Assembly: GCA_030529405.1 (NCBI GenBank)
Contig: JAUMWZ010000052.1
Location: forward strand, 583 to 9,411
DNA from: Bacteroides sp.
Lineage (GTDB): Bacteria; Bacteroidota; Bacteroidia; Bacteroidales; Bacteroidaceae
Direction: 5' to 3'
DNA: 8,829 bases
Part shown: positions 1 through 7,738 of the stretch, piece after piece
How the letters are laid out: each line of letters opens with the position of its first letter
Numbering within the stretch: the first letter of the stretch is position 1
Translations under genes and position numbers: made by a program
The notes under the pieces: generated by a model
Told to the model about the DNA's origin: nothing
The model's input: the letters and a program-made list of their open reading frames with translations, nothing else
The model's database searches: none

Positions 1-2034
1 TTTCAAATGGTCTCTATCTTCTTTCGTACCGCTCTTGAATATAATCTTAATGTTAGTCACTGCAAGGTGCTGAGTTTCCTCAGTGTAGTTGTAAGTTATA
101 TCTACTTTTTGGTCTGTGTAACTATCTACTCTTGCATTAGATTTATACTCTCCTGTGCCAAGAACTGTCGTTTTCCCGTCAGTTATATTCTCCACTATAA
201 CGGTTGCTATATACTCATCGTCACTGTGAGGCATAGCTTTGTAATTGAAAGTCATTGATGTAGGTCGTGCATACATCTGTTTTCCCGCAACACTATCTGT
301 GTGTGGGTCGTAAGTACCCATACACAATATACCAGCCGATATGTTATTTATCACACTACCTGTTTTATATCCGAAAGCACAAGTATTACCACTCCCCCAA
401 CCTATTGTCATCATGTGGGCAACATTATTACCATTATCCCTCAATGGTAGTGTGCTAGATTTTGAGACATAGAAGGCATTGACCCCATTTGAGTGGCAAG
501 TGAGTGAGTTTCGAGTATCAATCCACCCTCCTTTGAAGGTATATAGCGGATTGCCCGACTTAGGATTTGTTTGAGTATATCCTTGGTTTAGGTCGCTATT
601 AGGTATTGCCACCTCCTCGTATGTTCTCACCTCTGTTACCTTTCCTTGTATGGTTTGGCGGTAAACAGGTTTTAGATAGATTGTAGTTCCTGCTTTCAGA
701 GCAGACAGTCTATAGTCTGTTGGCAAGTCAGTCCAGCTCACTTTGTCTGTGCTGTAATAATACTTTACGTTGGCAGATATAGTTGCGTAGCTGCCTTTTT
801 GTATATCTTTTTCAGTCAAAGCAACCGCTGTGAACTCCTTAGACCATAAGTTTCCGTATGGTATTGACATAGAAAACTCTGGCTTAGTAACCTTCATTGA
901 ATATTCAACCTCATTGCTCCAGCGGTCGTTTGCTTTTACCTGCACTTTTATTTTGTTATCGACCACCGCATCGTCTAAGCTCATAAAAGCCTCACACAGT
1001 TGTTTAAGATTGATTGCTCCGTTCTTACTCTCCAGCTCAGGCATAGTTACGCCAACTTCTGCAAGCTGTTGTTTGTCCTCGTCAGTGATAGTTGATAGCT
1101 GGTAAGACTTATTTAACCTTGAAAGAGCATTGTCTTTAAGGTCGAAAGTGATTATAGCGTCTTGCAAAGGAGATGATGCAGAGTATAAGACTTGAGCATC
1201 TACAACCTCTGCTGTTTCTGTTACATTCAGTACGTTTGTTTCATCAAATCCTGTGGCAGAAATCTTAGGCTTTGGCAACCACGTTTGTGGTAAAACTTCC
1301 GTTACTTCAGCCTTATCTACCGTTTCTTCTATGGTTATATCAAGCACAGCCCCAGTCATATTTGTCGGGTCAATGAGTATTCCGTATTTATAAATCTTAG
1401 ATGGTTGCACCGCCGATATAGTAGCAAATAGCTTTGAAAAGTTTTGACCATTCTCTGCCCACGTACCTTTCAAGTAGAAGGCTACCTTTACACCTTGCTT
1501 GAAATATATGTGTTGTGCCGATTCTGGCAATACACTAACCGCCTCATCGCCTACTTTAGCCTCCACTCGGTAGTTTAATAAAACCTTATCAAGTTGAGAT
1601 TTATTCTTAAACGTGAAGTCTGCAAGTGAGTTGCCCACCCTGCAAGGAATGGTTATATTCTTGTTTTCGCCAGTGTGTATTTCAAACACCACCTCGTCAG
1701 AAACAAAGTATGGTGCATCTAAAGCCAAGTTTGGATTGTCGCCATATTGAGCAGTAACGGAGTATGTTCCGTTAGCAATCTTGACGGGTTGTAAAGACTT
1801 AAATCGCTCTATTGTTCCTCTAAACACATCTTTACTGATGTCTTTGCGCGTGAGTTCAATATCGAATTTTGATGTGATTTCTTCTGACAGCACAGGCAAA
1901 GAACGTGTGTGCATAGCTTCTTCATCTACAATAGAGAAACTTAGTGTAGACGGTTTGCCCACATACTCATCACTGTTGCACGAAGAGATTAAGGCAACAA
2001 TAAAAGTAAATATATAATAGTAAGTTTTTTTCAT
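1..2034 (-). CDS. DUF4493 / FN3-like / PCMD-like surface lipoprotein (3' end cut off by window edge)
   Basis: The frame stays open for 678 codons from ATG 2034 to base 1. The stop is outside the window; from the family layout I infer only a few dozen residues are missing. The N terminus is a lipoprotein signal: MKK, a hydrophobic stretch, then lipobox LISSC with Cys19, followed by N-S-D-E (acidic, as in surface-export signals). Rough layout: DUF4493 at 30-250 with Thr43-Arg44 near its start; a domain at 265-380 that resembles the C-terminal domain of the 6410-7720 protein; an FN3-like module at 390-490 opening with LWSK; and a PCMD-like region from about 495 (GGWIDTRNSL, later ARPTSMTFNYK). 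The PCMD-like part lacks the NFDxW opening of the other two copies. An in-frame ATG at 2040 (M-F-M-K-K) is an alternative start; an in-frame TAA at 2058-2056 bounds the choice. I see no Shine-Dalgarno. Function is unproven; surface adhesin or glycan binding is an inference. Confidence 0.88.
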   Translation of the reverse strand, partial: MKKTYYYIFTFIVALISSCNSDEYVGKPSTLSFSIVDEEAMHTRSLPVLSEEITSKFDIELTRKDISKDVFRGTIERFKSLQPVKIANGTYSVTAQYGDNPNLALDAPYFVSDEVVFEIHTGENKNITIPCRVGNSLADFTFKNKSQLDKVLLNYRVEAKVGDEAVSVLPESAQHIYFKQGVKVAFYLKGTWAENGQNFSKLFATISAVQPSKIYKYGILIDPTNMTGAVLDITIEETVDKAEVTEVLPQTWLPKPKISATGFDETNVLNVTETAEVVDAQVLYSASSPLQDAIITFDLKDNALSRLNKSYQLSTITDEDKQQLAEVGVTMPELESKNGAINLKQLCEAFMSLDDAVVDNKIKVQVKANDRWSNEVEYSMKVTKPEFSMSIPYGNLWSKEFTAVALTEKDIQKGSYATISANVKYYYSTDKVSWTDLPTDYRLSALKAGTTIYLKPVYRQTIQGKVTEVRTYEEVAIPNSDLNQGYTQTNPKSGNPLYTFKGGWIDTRNSLTCHSNGVNAFYVSKSSTLPLRDNGNNVAHMMTIGWGSGNTCAFGYKTGSVINNISAGILCMGTYDPHTDSVAGKQMYARPTSMTFNYKAMPHSDDEYIATVIVENITDGKTTVLGTGEYKSNARVDSYTDQKVDITYNYTEETQHLAVTNIKIIFKSGTKEDRDHLK

Positions 2035-2091
2035 AAACATAAGTTTGTCATACACTTAGCTGTTTTGTGTGGCAATGCGTTCATTTCTGCT

Positions 2092-2179
2092 TTTCAAACC
2101 ATATATAGCTGACTTTCAAACTGTATATAGTTGATTTTTAGTTTATATATAGTTTAGAAATAAAGTATATATAGTTTGT
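2092..2179. promoter_or_regulatory. Four 22-bp direct repeats, candidate LytTR-type operator
   Basis: Four units of exactly 22 bp follow one another at 2092-2113, 2114-2135, 2136-2157 and 2158-2179. Each has a TATATAG core at the same place (2102, 2124, 2146 and 2168), followed by CT or TT. Units 1 and 2 also share the flank TTTCAAAC. Twenty-two bases is two helical turns, so all cores lie on one DNA face. LytTR response regulators bind roughly 9-bp direct repeats (GTT core) separated by 12-13 bp, which fits. The array lies 58-145 bases upstream of the ATG at 2034. Read on the minus strand, units 1 and 2 contain TATGGTTTG and TACAGTTTG, each one base longer than the Bacteroidetes -7 box TAnnTTTG, so the promoter may overlap the array. 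The repeats are seen directly; the regulator class is inferred. Confidence 0.7.
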
Positions 2180-2270
2180 AAGTAGGCTAAGATAGGTCTG
2201 CTGGCACACAAAAGAGCATCGCCCCATTAGATGTATCATCAATAAACGCAAAACCTATTACTGCCATTTG

Positions 2271-3887
2271 CTATTCATAGATAAGCTGAAACTCATCTAT
2301 CCATAGCGTACTGCCGTGTCCTACTTGTCCCACAATCTTTGCCCCCTCAAACTCTCCGCCATATCTGCTTGACGTTGCCACAATAGCTATTTGTGAGGGT
2401 TTCAATTGTTTGTTTTTATATTCTAATTTTATATCAAACTCTTTGTAATTATTTACTTCTGCGTTGGTAGAAAACTCTCCATAGGCTATTTCCTCTCCAT
2501 TAGTTGCCCACAGACGAATGTATATGTGACACTCGTCTTTAGTGAGATTGCCCGGTATCTTACCATTATTTGTTATCGGTTTAGGCAGATATTTATAGTA
2601 ACCCTTTAATCTGTCGGGGCGTGCGCCACTATATGGTCTGCCAAAATTAACGCTTGCTGATGGCTTGAACGCATTAGTTTTATATTTGCCTATAAACAAA
2701 TTGCCCGCTGCCGCACCTACAAGAGTGACCCTTTCTGTTATGCTTCTCATCTTTGCAGCCTTTCCTTTATATGCATCTTCTCCTTCAACAGGAACTGTTA
2801 CAGGCTCATGTCCGCCCGCAAGTGCAGATGTCACACCTTCGTTTCCAGTAGCCCAATATGCTCCGTTCTCGTCATTATTGTCGGCAATAGGGTTAGCATA
2901 CCAGTTCTTTCCCTTTTGTGTCCACGTGTCAAAGTTTAAGTTAGGAATCTCTGCTATACGTTCTGTTTTGAAAGCAAAAGCATTTCCTGCCTGACCCTCT
3001 ACAACTATGCGCCACATGTAGTCTGTTCCGTCTTTCAACGGCTTTATGGTTGCTTCGAAATTGCTATTATCAATCATCTTAACGTTAGACTTAGAAAGTT
3101 TGTGCCAAGTTTGTTCTTCCTTCTGCTTATACTCAACTTCGAAGTTAGTTCCGTTCTTCACACCCCCATAGGCTATTGCTCTCTTAGCCCAAGCATCTAC
3201 ACCTTTTATGGTAGATAAACTCTGTGTGTGTGCCACCTCAACAGTCCAAACTCCCATATCACGCTTACCACGCTTGACAGAGAACTTCTGCGGGCGTGTA
3301 AAGTCTTTCACAGTAGATGGCAATGGAGATAATATTGTGTTTACACCCTCTACGTTCAACTTTTCAATAGTTATGTCATTTAGTGGTTGATCTTCTGAAA
3401 CGTAAATCAAAACAATCTTATTCTTCGAGTCAATTATAGCCTCTCCAACTTGATTTGACACTTGAATCTCTCTATCGACAATCTGATTTACTGATACAGT
3501 CCAAGTATAGTCTTGATATGTTTTGATAAGAAAAGCAACATCGTGTGAGAAGTTTACACGTGTGTTTGCATTATTAGGCAGGAAGTTTATACCCTCAAAA
3601 CTGAAGTCGGGAAAGTTTGACGGTTGAATAAGTTTTTTAGCATCTGGATATACTTTAGCCTTGTCTGTGATGATAAGTTTAGTTATCTGAAGTCTTTCTA
3701 GTTCTACACTTTCGTCCACATTGATACTAACTGTTTGGCTAACGTTATCAATTTTTGCGTCACCTATCTGACCTTCCACCTGAATAGTCTTTATCTCGCC
3801 TTTAATGTAAGGATATGGTATGTCATTCTCTATACAAGATGTGAGGAAAATAAAGAGGGTTGATATTATAGATATATATGTTTTCAT
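2271..3887 (-). CDS. PCMD-domain surface lipoprotein with two Ig-like repeats
   Basis: This 538-aa lipoprotein is the last gene of the operon and starts 21 bases after the beta-barrel gene. The signal is SPII type: hydrophobic stretch, lipobox FLTSC with Cys18, then I-E-N-D. Two Ig/DUF5018-like repeats follow at about 30-135 and 138-220. Each begins with a VEGQIGDAKID- or SNQVGEAIID-like strand and ends with a WTVSV or WTVEV strand. An FN3-like module at 222-310 has W-A-K near its start. PCMD fills about 312-538: NLNFDTW, the WYANP segment, GKAAKMRS, AAGNLFIGKY, LKGYYKY, and the terminal STLWIDEFQLIYE strand. It has no DUF4493 and no Thr-Arg motif, unlike the other lipoproteins here. PCMD is a jelly-roll-like family presumed to bind carbohydrate; activity is unproven and I see no catalytic residues. 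The start is ATG with no Shine-Dalgarno; the stop is TAG. Confidence 0.9.
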   Translation of the reverse strand: MKTYISIISTLFIFLTSCIENDIPYPYIKGEIKTIQVEGQIGDAKIDNVSQTVSINVDESVELERLQITKLIITDKAKVYPDAKKLIQPSNFPDFSFEGINFLPNNANTRVNFSHDVAFLIKTYQDYTWTVSVNQIVDREIQVSNQVGEAIIDSKNKIVLIYVSEDQPLNDITIEKLNVEGVNTILSPLPSTVKDFTRPQKFSVKRGKRDMGVWTVEVAHTQSLSTIKGVDAWAKRAIAYGGVKNGTNFEVEYKQKEEQTWHKLSKSNVKMIDNSNFEATIKPLKDGTDYMWRIVVEGQAGNAFAFKTERIAEIPNLNFDTWTQKGKNWYANPIADNNDENGAYWATGNEGVTSALAGGHEPVTVPVEGEDAYKGKAAKMRSITERVTLVGAAAGNLFIGKYKTNAFKPSASVNFGRPYSGARPDRLKGYYKYLPKPITNNGKIPGNLTKDECHIYIRLWATNGEEIAYGEFSTNAEVNNYKEFDIKLEYKNKQLKPSQIAIVATSSRYGGEFEGAKIVGQVGHGSTLWIDEFQLIYE

Positions 3888-3908
3888 CTTTACAGTAATA
3901 TTGTTTCA

Positions 3909-4643
3909 TCAGAAGTAATACGACATTCCTATATCTATTCCGAATAGATTTATCTTAAAGTCAGCAGAGCTGTTTCGTCTGTAGCCTGATTCCACTTGGT
4001 CAGTCTTCTGACTTTGCCATGAAAAGTCTAACCCGATGACAGGTATAAGAACCTCTACTGCAAGGTTGTTTGTTACGAATGCAGACAATCCCGGTGCTGA
4101 ACCAATAGTCATTTTATGCGAAGTTTGGTGCGTACCTGTGAATTCTGTGCCAATACCCGAAGTCATTTTTGCTTGACCATAAGCATAAGCCAGACGCAAT
4201 TCATTAAAGAAACCGAATATCTTGCTATTACCTATGCCCATATACGTTCTTAAAAAGCCCGCACCCGATATAGAATGCTCAAGATAATTGAAGTTTTTTA
4301 TGTCGAAAGACAAGTCATTGCTAAGTCTAATATCAATATTGTCTATGTTCACATAGCTTCTTCCATAGTGGAAACGACCTCCAGCTGCTATGTTGTCTTT
4401 GAAGAAATAGCCAAAATAAGGGCTTACCTTGAATGTATATCCCTTAACGTCTATGTTTTTTAGTGCAAAGAACTTGAAGTTATCCATATTCTGCTCATTG
4501 TATGAGAATGAACAACCCCCCATGAAATAGCCTTTTGGCACAAACAAACTTCTCTTTATCTCTCTGTCGAGCTTTACTCGTTTTGCTTCTGCCGATACAG
4601 AAACAAGAACACAAAGTAATACTATTACGTATAGTTTCTTCAT
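3909..4643 (-). CDS. Outer-membrane beta-barrel protein
   Basis: A 244-aa protein with an SPI signal peptide (MKKLYVIVLLCVL..., likely cleaved after SAEA at residue 20) and no lipobox. The mature part is rich in alternating aromatic and polar strands. It has the pattern FVPKGYFMGG, GYTFKVSPYFGYFFKDN, GGRFHYGRSY, FLRTYMGIG, FFNELRLAYAYG, and a C-terminal MSYYF with terminal Phe, the usual outer-membrane insertion signal. I recognise this as a Bacteroidales outer-membrane protein family of roughly this length with no assigned substrate. It starts 5 bases after the 4649-6406 gene and lies between two PCMD lipoproteins, so it may anchor, export or support them; this is inferred from position only. 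It is too small to be a SusC-type transporter and has no OmpA-like peptidoglycan domain. The ATG lacks a Shine-Dalgarno. Confidence 0.9.
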   Translation of the reverse strand: MKKLYVIVLLCVLVSVSAEAKRVKLDREIKRSLFVPKGYFMGGCSFSYNEQNMDNFKFFALKNIDVKGYTFKVSPYFGYFFKDNIAAGGRFHYGRSYVNIDNIDIRLSNDLSFDIKNFNYLEHSISGAGFLRTYMGIGNSKIFGFFNELRLAYAYGQAKMTSGIGTEFTGTHQTSHKMTIGSAPGLSAFVTNNLAVEVLIPVIGLDFSWQSQKTDQVESGYRRNSSADFKINLFGIDIGMSYYF

Positions 4644-4648
4644 CAGTT

Positions 4649-6406
4649 TTATTTTGTTATAAGCGGATTGCTGTCGTAAACAAACTCGAAATCGTCAAGC
4701 AACATAACACTACTTGTACTTCCAATAAAGTAGTCTCCATACTTACTTGCACTCACTACAATCACAAGGTATCTTGGTTTGCGAGTAAACGATATATAGT
4801 TTAGATCTAAAGTAAACTCATTCCATTTGTCAGTTGTATTTACTTTACTTTCGGGCAATTCTGCGTATGCAATTACGTTAGGGTCAGTCTTATAGTTTAC
4901 GAAAGTCTTTGTGGAAGTGTTTACAGTATAAGGTGCTGGTTTGTCGCTTAGTGCTATGTAGATAGCACACTTATCTTGCGACCCACGACTTATCACTGTT
5001 CCGTCTGGCAGAGTACCGTTATAGTCTACACTACCTGGTTTATACTTGTACCAACCTTTCAGTTTAGACGGACGATGAGAGAAAGGAACACCAAACTGTA
5101 GTTCTGCTCCCGATGTTCCAATGGTTTTCACAAAGTGCCCCGTATATATATTGCCTGCAGCAAACTTACCAAATCCCAAGAAACCCACGAATTGCGACTG
5201 CAAACGTGCAGCTTTTCCTCCAGCTGTACGAACGTCAGTTGTCTCCTCATGTGTAGGATATTTACTTAGAGTAGATGTACCTACGTTGCCCGAATCCCAG
5301 AAGCTATTGCGTGTGTCTGCTTCTTGCTGACTTCCCGCATACCATATACCTTTAGAGCGAGACCATAAGTCAAAGTTTCCATTATAAAGTGGTTCAGCTT
5401 TGTCAGTAACAAAACTTACCTCGTTACTTATATTCTCTCCAGCTCGTGTGCGATAAGTATATGCTGTTTCAGGTTGCAGATTTCTGACAACAGCTGAATA
5501 TACTCCGTCCAATTCCTTAGTAGCATCTATTTGTTGCCACTCCTCACCCGACTTCTTATATTCAAACAGCACAGTTTCATTCTTACTATTTACAAAGTTT
5601 GCTCTAAGCTCAGCCAACTTCGCCCATGTATTAGAAACGTCCAAAGACTGTATATTCTCTTTCGCATCTTCATCAACAGACACCGTCACATCTACCTCAT
5701 ATTCGGTCATAACATTATCTACTGTGATTGTAATATTAGAAGAACCGTTGTTTGAAATGTCATAGTTCAGCTTGTAATGTACACCTGCTTTCGACCTAGG
5801 AGATAATATTTTCCTGTCAGTGAATGTATTTCCTTGCTTGTTAGTCAATATAAGTTCGGCGGTAAGTTCCTTTTCTGCAACGAAATATGATGCTGTGTTT
5901 TCTTGCATAGCAATCTTTCCCAAGTCGTTGCCAACCTTTACTGAATAGCTTGAAAAAGCAGACTTGAATCTGTCGGAATACTTCACTGTTACCATAGATT
6001 GAGATAGCCTGCAAACAATTTGTACAGATTTAACTTTTCCTTTCTCTATATCTATCGTCGTTTCTCCCTTATATATGGGTCCTGCATCTTCTCCCTGTAG
6101 ATTTTCTTTATTAGGCGTGAATGCCTTAACCGTATATCTTCCAGTTTCAAGTATTATCGGTTCGTTTTTCAGTTGTTTCCAGTCTGCACTTTCTCTGACT
6201 ACTGTTCCGTCTGATTTTATTATTTGTATGCCTATGGTTTCTTCATTACTACGGGTAGATACCTTTACATTCTTATCCAGATTTATATTTGAAATCTGTA
6301 TGTATCCTAATTGTCCTTTATCAGAAATATTATCCTCCGTGTTACAAGATATGAGAACTGACAGCAACAATAAGGTTACAGAAAATAATGTGTATATTCT
6401 CTTCAT
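4649..6406 (-). CDS. DUF4493 + FN3-like + PCMD surface lipoprotein
   Basis: A 585-aa lipoprotein: MKR, hydrophobic stretch, lipobox LISC with Cys21, then N-T-E-D-N, an acidic surface-export-like signal. DUF4493 spans about 33-245. It begins with a strand-like segment ending in Thr51-Arg52 and contains LETGRYTVKAFTP, the segment family members use to describe the second strand pair. An FN3-like module at 252-336 opens with TWAK and ends NLQPETAYTYRTRAG. PCMD at about 340-578 carries NGNFDLW, WYAGS, FWDSGNVGTS, GKAARLQS, AAGNIYTGHF, LKGWYKYKPG and a final LLDDFEFVYD strand. The FN3-PCMD half is clearly paralogous to that of the 2271-3887 gene. Only 3 bases separate its ATG from the upstream stop, and its ribosome binding site lies inside the upstream gene, so translation is probably coupled. 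Role inferred: surface-exposed adhesin or glycan-binding subunit; not demonstrated. Confidence 0.92.
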   Translation of the reverse strand: MKRIYTLFSVTLLLLSVLISCNTEDNISDKGQLGYIQISNINLDKNVKVSTRSNEETIGIQIIKSDGTVVRESADWKQLKNEPIILETGRYTVKAFTPNKENLQGEDAGPIYKGETTIDIEKGKVKSVQIVCRLSQSMVTVKYSDRFKSAFSSYSVKVGNDLGKIAMQENTASYFVAEKELTAELILTNKQGNTFTDRKILSPRSKAGVHYKLNYDISNNGSSNITITVDNVMTEYEVDVTVSVDEDAKENIQSLDVSNTWAKLAELRANFVNSKNETVLFEYKKSGEEWQQIDATKELDGVYSAVVRNLQPETAYTYRTRAGENISNEVSFVTDKAEPLYNGNFDLWSRSKGIWYAGSQQEADTRNSFWDSGNVGTSTLSKYPTHEETTDVRTAGGKAARLQSQFVGFLGFGKFAAGNIYTGHFVKTIGTSGAELQFGVPFSHRPSKLKGWYKYKPGSVDYNGTLPDGTVISRGSQDKCAIYIALSDKPAPYTVNTSTKTFVNYKTDPNVIAYAELPESKVNTTDKWNEFTLDLNYISFTRKPRYLVIVVSASKYGDYFIGSTSSVMLLDDFEFVYDSNPLITK

Positions 6407-6409
6407 TTC

Positions 6410-7720
6410 TTAACCCTCCATTCTTATAACCAAATCTTTCTTTACCCTTGCGTCTGTTTCGTCTACCACTTCTATTGAGAATGTATATGTGCTAACTCCA
6501 AATGTAGGTAGCAAACTCATGAAAGAAGTAATATCGAACTTGAAATTCTTGCTTCCTTTCAGTTCTTTTCCTTCTTCCAGCAGTCCCAAACCGTTAGGAA
6601 ATGGGTTGCTAAGTATGTTTTTCAGCTCGCCAGGATTAGCCATATCAAACTTATTTGTTATTCCCATTGCTGTCAAAGCCTGATTAAAATCGCTGTTGTC
6701 TGACTTAATTTCCACAAAAAGGTTCTTTATTACTCTTGGTGCATCAATATTTACAACGACTGTTCTATCCTCATTTTCTTGCGAAATGTGGAATACTCTT
6801 TCCTCTGCTCCTTCTATTTTCAGCTCGCCGTTATTAGGTTCTTGGTTGCTTGGTTCTCCTTGTCCTTCTTCAAAAACTATGTTTTCTGTAGGTATCTCAA
6901 CACTTTCCTCTCCGTTGTTCCAAGAAAGGTCTACTGTTACTCCAAAGTTCACTTTGGTAACATTTTCTATTACATTTTCCTCACCCGGATTTATGTTTAT
7001 CTTGAAAGCATCTCCACCAACGATTACTCTATTATTGTCTGCATTTACAGGCTTGTTTATCACATACGATTGTGATACTTTCTTGCCCGATTTAAGAGTA
7101 GCTTTCACGCTCATAGATATGCTTCTAGAGTCTTTTGGTACTGCATAAAACGTGAGTGCAGTAACATTATCTTTCGTGTAAATGAAGTTTGCATCGCTAC
7201 CGTTAGATATAGTAATGGTATAGTCATCATTAAACTTTTGCTTGAAATTGTCAGAAAGATTAAGTTCTACGACAACGCAGTTTAGCTTGCAAGTGGCATT
7301 GACTTCTGTTGTTCTGCCTGCCACAACTGTGAAGTCGTTCTTAGCATAATAAAGCGGAACTGTAGACGAAGTAAATCCAACTGGCGACTGATTGTAGACC
7401 TCTACCGTATAGTTTCCAGCAACAAGTTTAACGTTTCCTCCCTCGTCTTTAAGCTCTTTGTATGTGCAGTCCTTATGAACTATCCCAGTAGCATAGCTTG
7501 TCACTCTAACAGTATAATTATCAATATTTTCCAAACTCTCTACAGTTAGTTTCTCAGCTGTATTTACTCTAGTTTCAATTTCAGAAGAGTTTACTTTCAA
7601 TTCAAATATACCTTGATTTTCGGTCGATACACCTTTACTTCTAAGCTCATCTCTCATTTCGCAAGAAGTAATCATCATTGCCAAAACTACTATATATATA
7701 TATGATATTCTTTTAATCAT
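6410..7720 (-). CDS. DUF4493 surface lipoprotein with extra C-terminal domain
   Basis: A 436-aa lipoprotein: lipobox ITSC with Cys20, then E-M-R-D-E, again acidic after the cysteine. DUF4493 lies at about 35-280, starting with the strand-like IFELKVNSSEIETR (Thr50-Arg51) and including LVAGNYTVEVYN. An acidic, Pro/Asn/Gln-rich linker around 285-300 (EGQGEPSNQEPNNG) leads to a second domain, about 300-436. This holds KNLFVEIKSDN, a helix-like NKFDMANPGEL segment, FDITSFMSLLP and FSIEVVDETDA. A similar domain occurs in the middle of the 1-2034 protein; there it is followed by FN3-like and PCMD modules, whereas here the protein ends. The start is ATG, fixed by a strong AGGAGG at 7730-7735, 18 bases after the upstream stop. 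Function unknown; its position suggests a structural subunit made together with the PCMD proteins. Confidence 0.9.
   Translation of the reverse strand: MIKRISYIYIVVLAMMITSCEMRDELRSKGVSTENQGIFELKVNSSEIETRVNTAEKLTVESLENIDNYTVRVTSYATGIVHKDCTYKELKDEGGNVKLVAGNYTVEVYNQSPVGFTSSTVPLYYAKNDFTVVAGRTTEVNATCKLNCVVVELNLSDNFKQKFNDDYTITISNGSDANFIYTKDNVTALTFYAVPKDSRSISMSVKATLKSGKKVSQSYVINKPVNADNNRVIVGGDAFKININPGEENVIENVTKVNFGVTVDLSWNNGEESVEIPTENIVFEEGQGEPSNQEPNNGELKIEGAEERVFHISQENEDRTVVVNIDAPRVIKNLFVEIKSDNSDFNQALTAMGITNKFDMANPGELKNILSNPFPNGLGLLEEGKELKGSKNFKFDITSFMSLLPTFGVSTYTFSIEVVDETDARVKKDLVIRMEG
6414..6419 (-). promoter_or_regulatory. Shine-Dalgarno GGAGGG inside the upstream gene's last codons
   Basis: On the minus strand GGAGGG ends 7 bases before ATG 6406. 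It is formed by the final Met-Glu-Gly codons of the upstream gene (stop TAA 6412-6410). A good Shine-Dalgarno is unusual in Bacteroidales, and its overlap with the upstream reading frame points to translational coupling. It supports ATG 6406 as the start. Confidence 0.75.
7691..7703. repeat. TA dinucleotide run in signal-peptide codons
   Basis: A 13-base alternating TA tract (6.5 repeats) lies in codons 6-10 of the 6410-7720 gene, encoding part of the SYIYIV signal peptide. A gain or loss of one TA unit would shift the frame just after the start. The tract is short for a true contingency locus and also simply encodes hydrophobic Tyr/Ile residues. Confidence 0.6.
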
Positions 7721-7729
7721 TTCTTTGTT

Positions 7730-7735
7730 CCTCCT
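7730..7735 (-). promoter_or_regulatory. Shine-Dalgarno AGGAGG for the 6410-7720 gene
   Basis: The minus strand reads AGGAGG nine bases before ATG 7720, within the 18-base gap after the TAA stop at 7741-7739. This is a full consensus Shine-Dalgarno, rare in this phylum, and it fixes the start of the downstream gene. Confidence 0.78.
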
Positions 7736-7738
7736 ATT

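Noticed and set aside
2190..2270. Terminator after the 2271-3887 gene
   Set aside because: Only 5-base complementary arms (TGGCA/TGCCA) with a loop of more than 50 bases and no T-run; not a credible intrinsic terminator. Read-through into the 1-2034 gene cannot be excluded.
4792..4805. ATATATAGTTTAGA, identical to part of the operator array (2145-2158), inside the 4649-6406 gene
   Set aside because: It encodes conserved-looking PCMD residues (LNYIS), and there is no good core 22 bases to either side, so a lone chance match is more likely.
6696..7148. 150-codon plus-strand open frame
   Set aside because: It lies wholly opposite the well-supported lipoprotein gene, with a Ser/Thr-rich composition typical of an antisense shadow and no recognisable domain.
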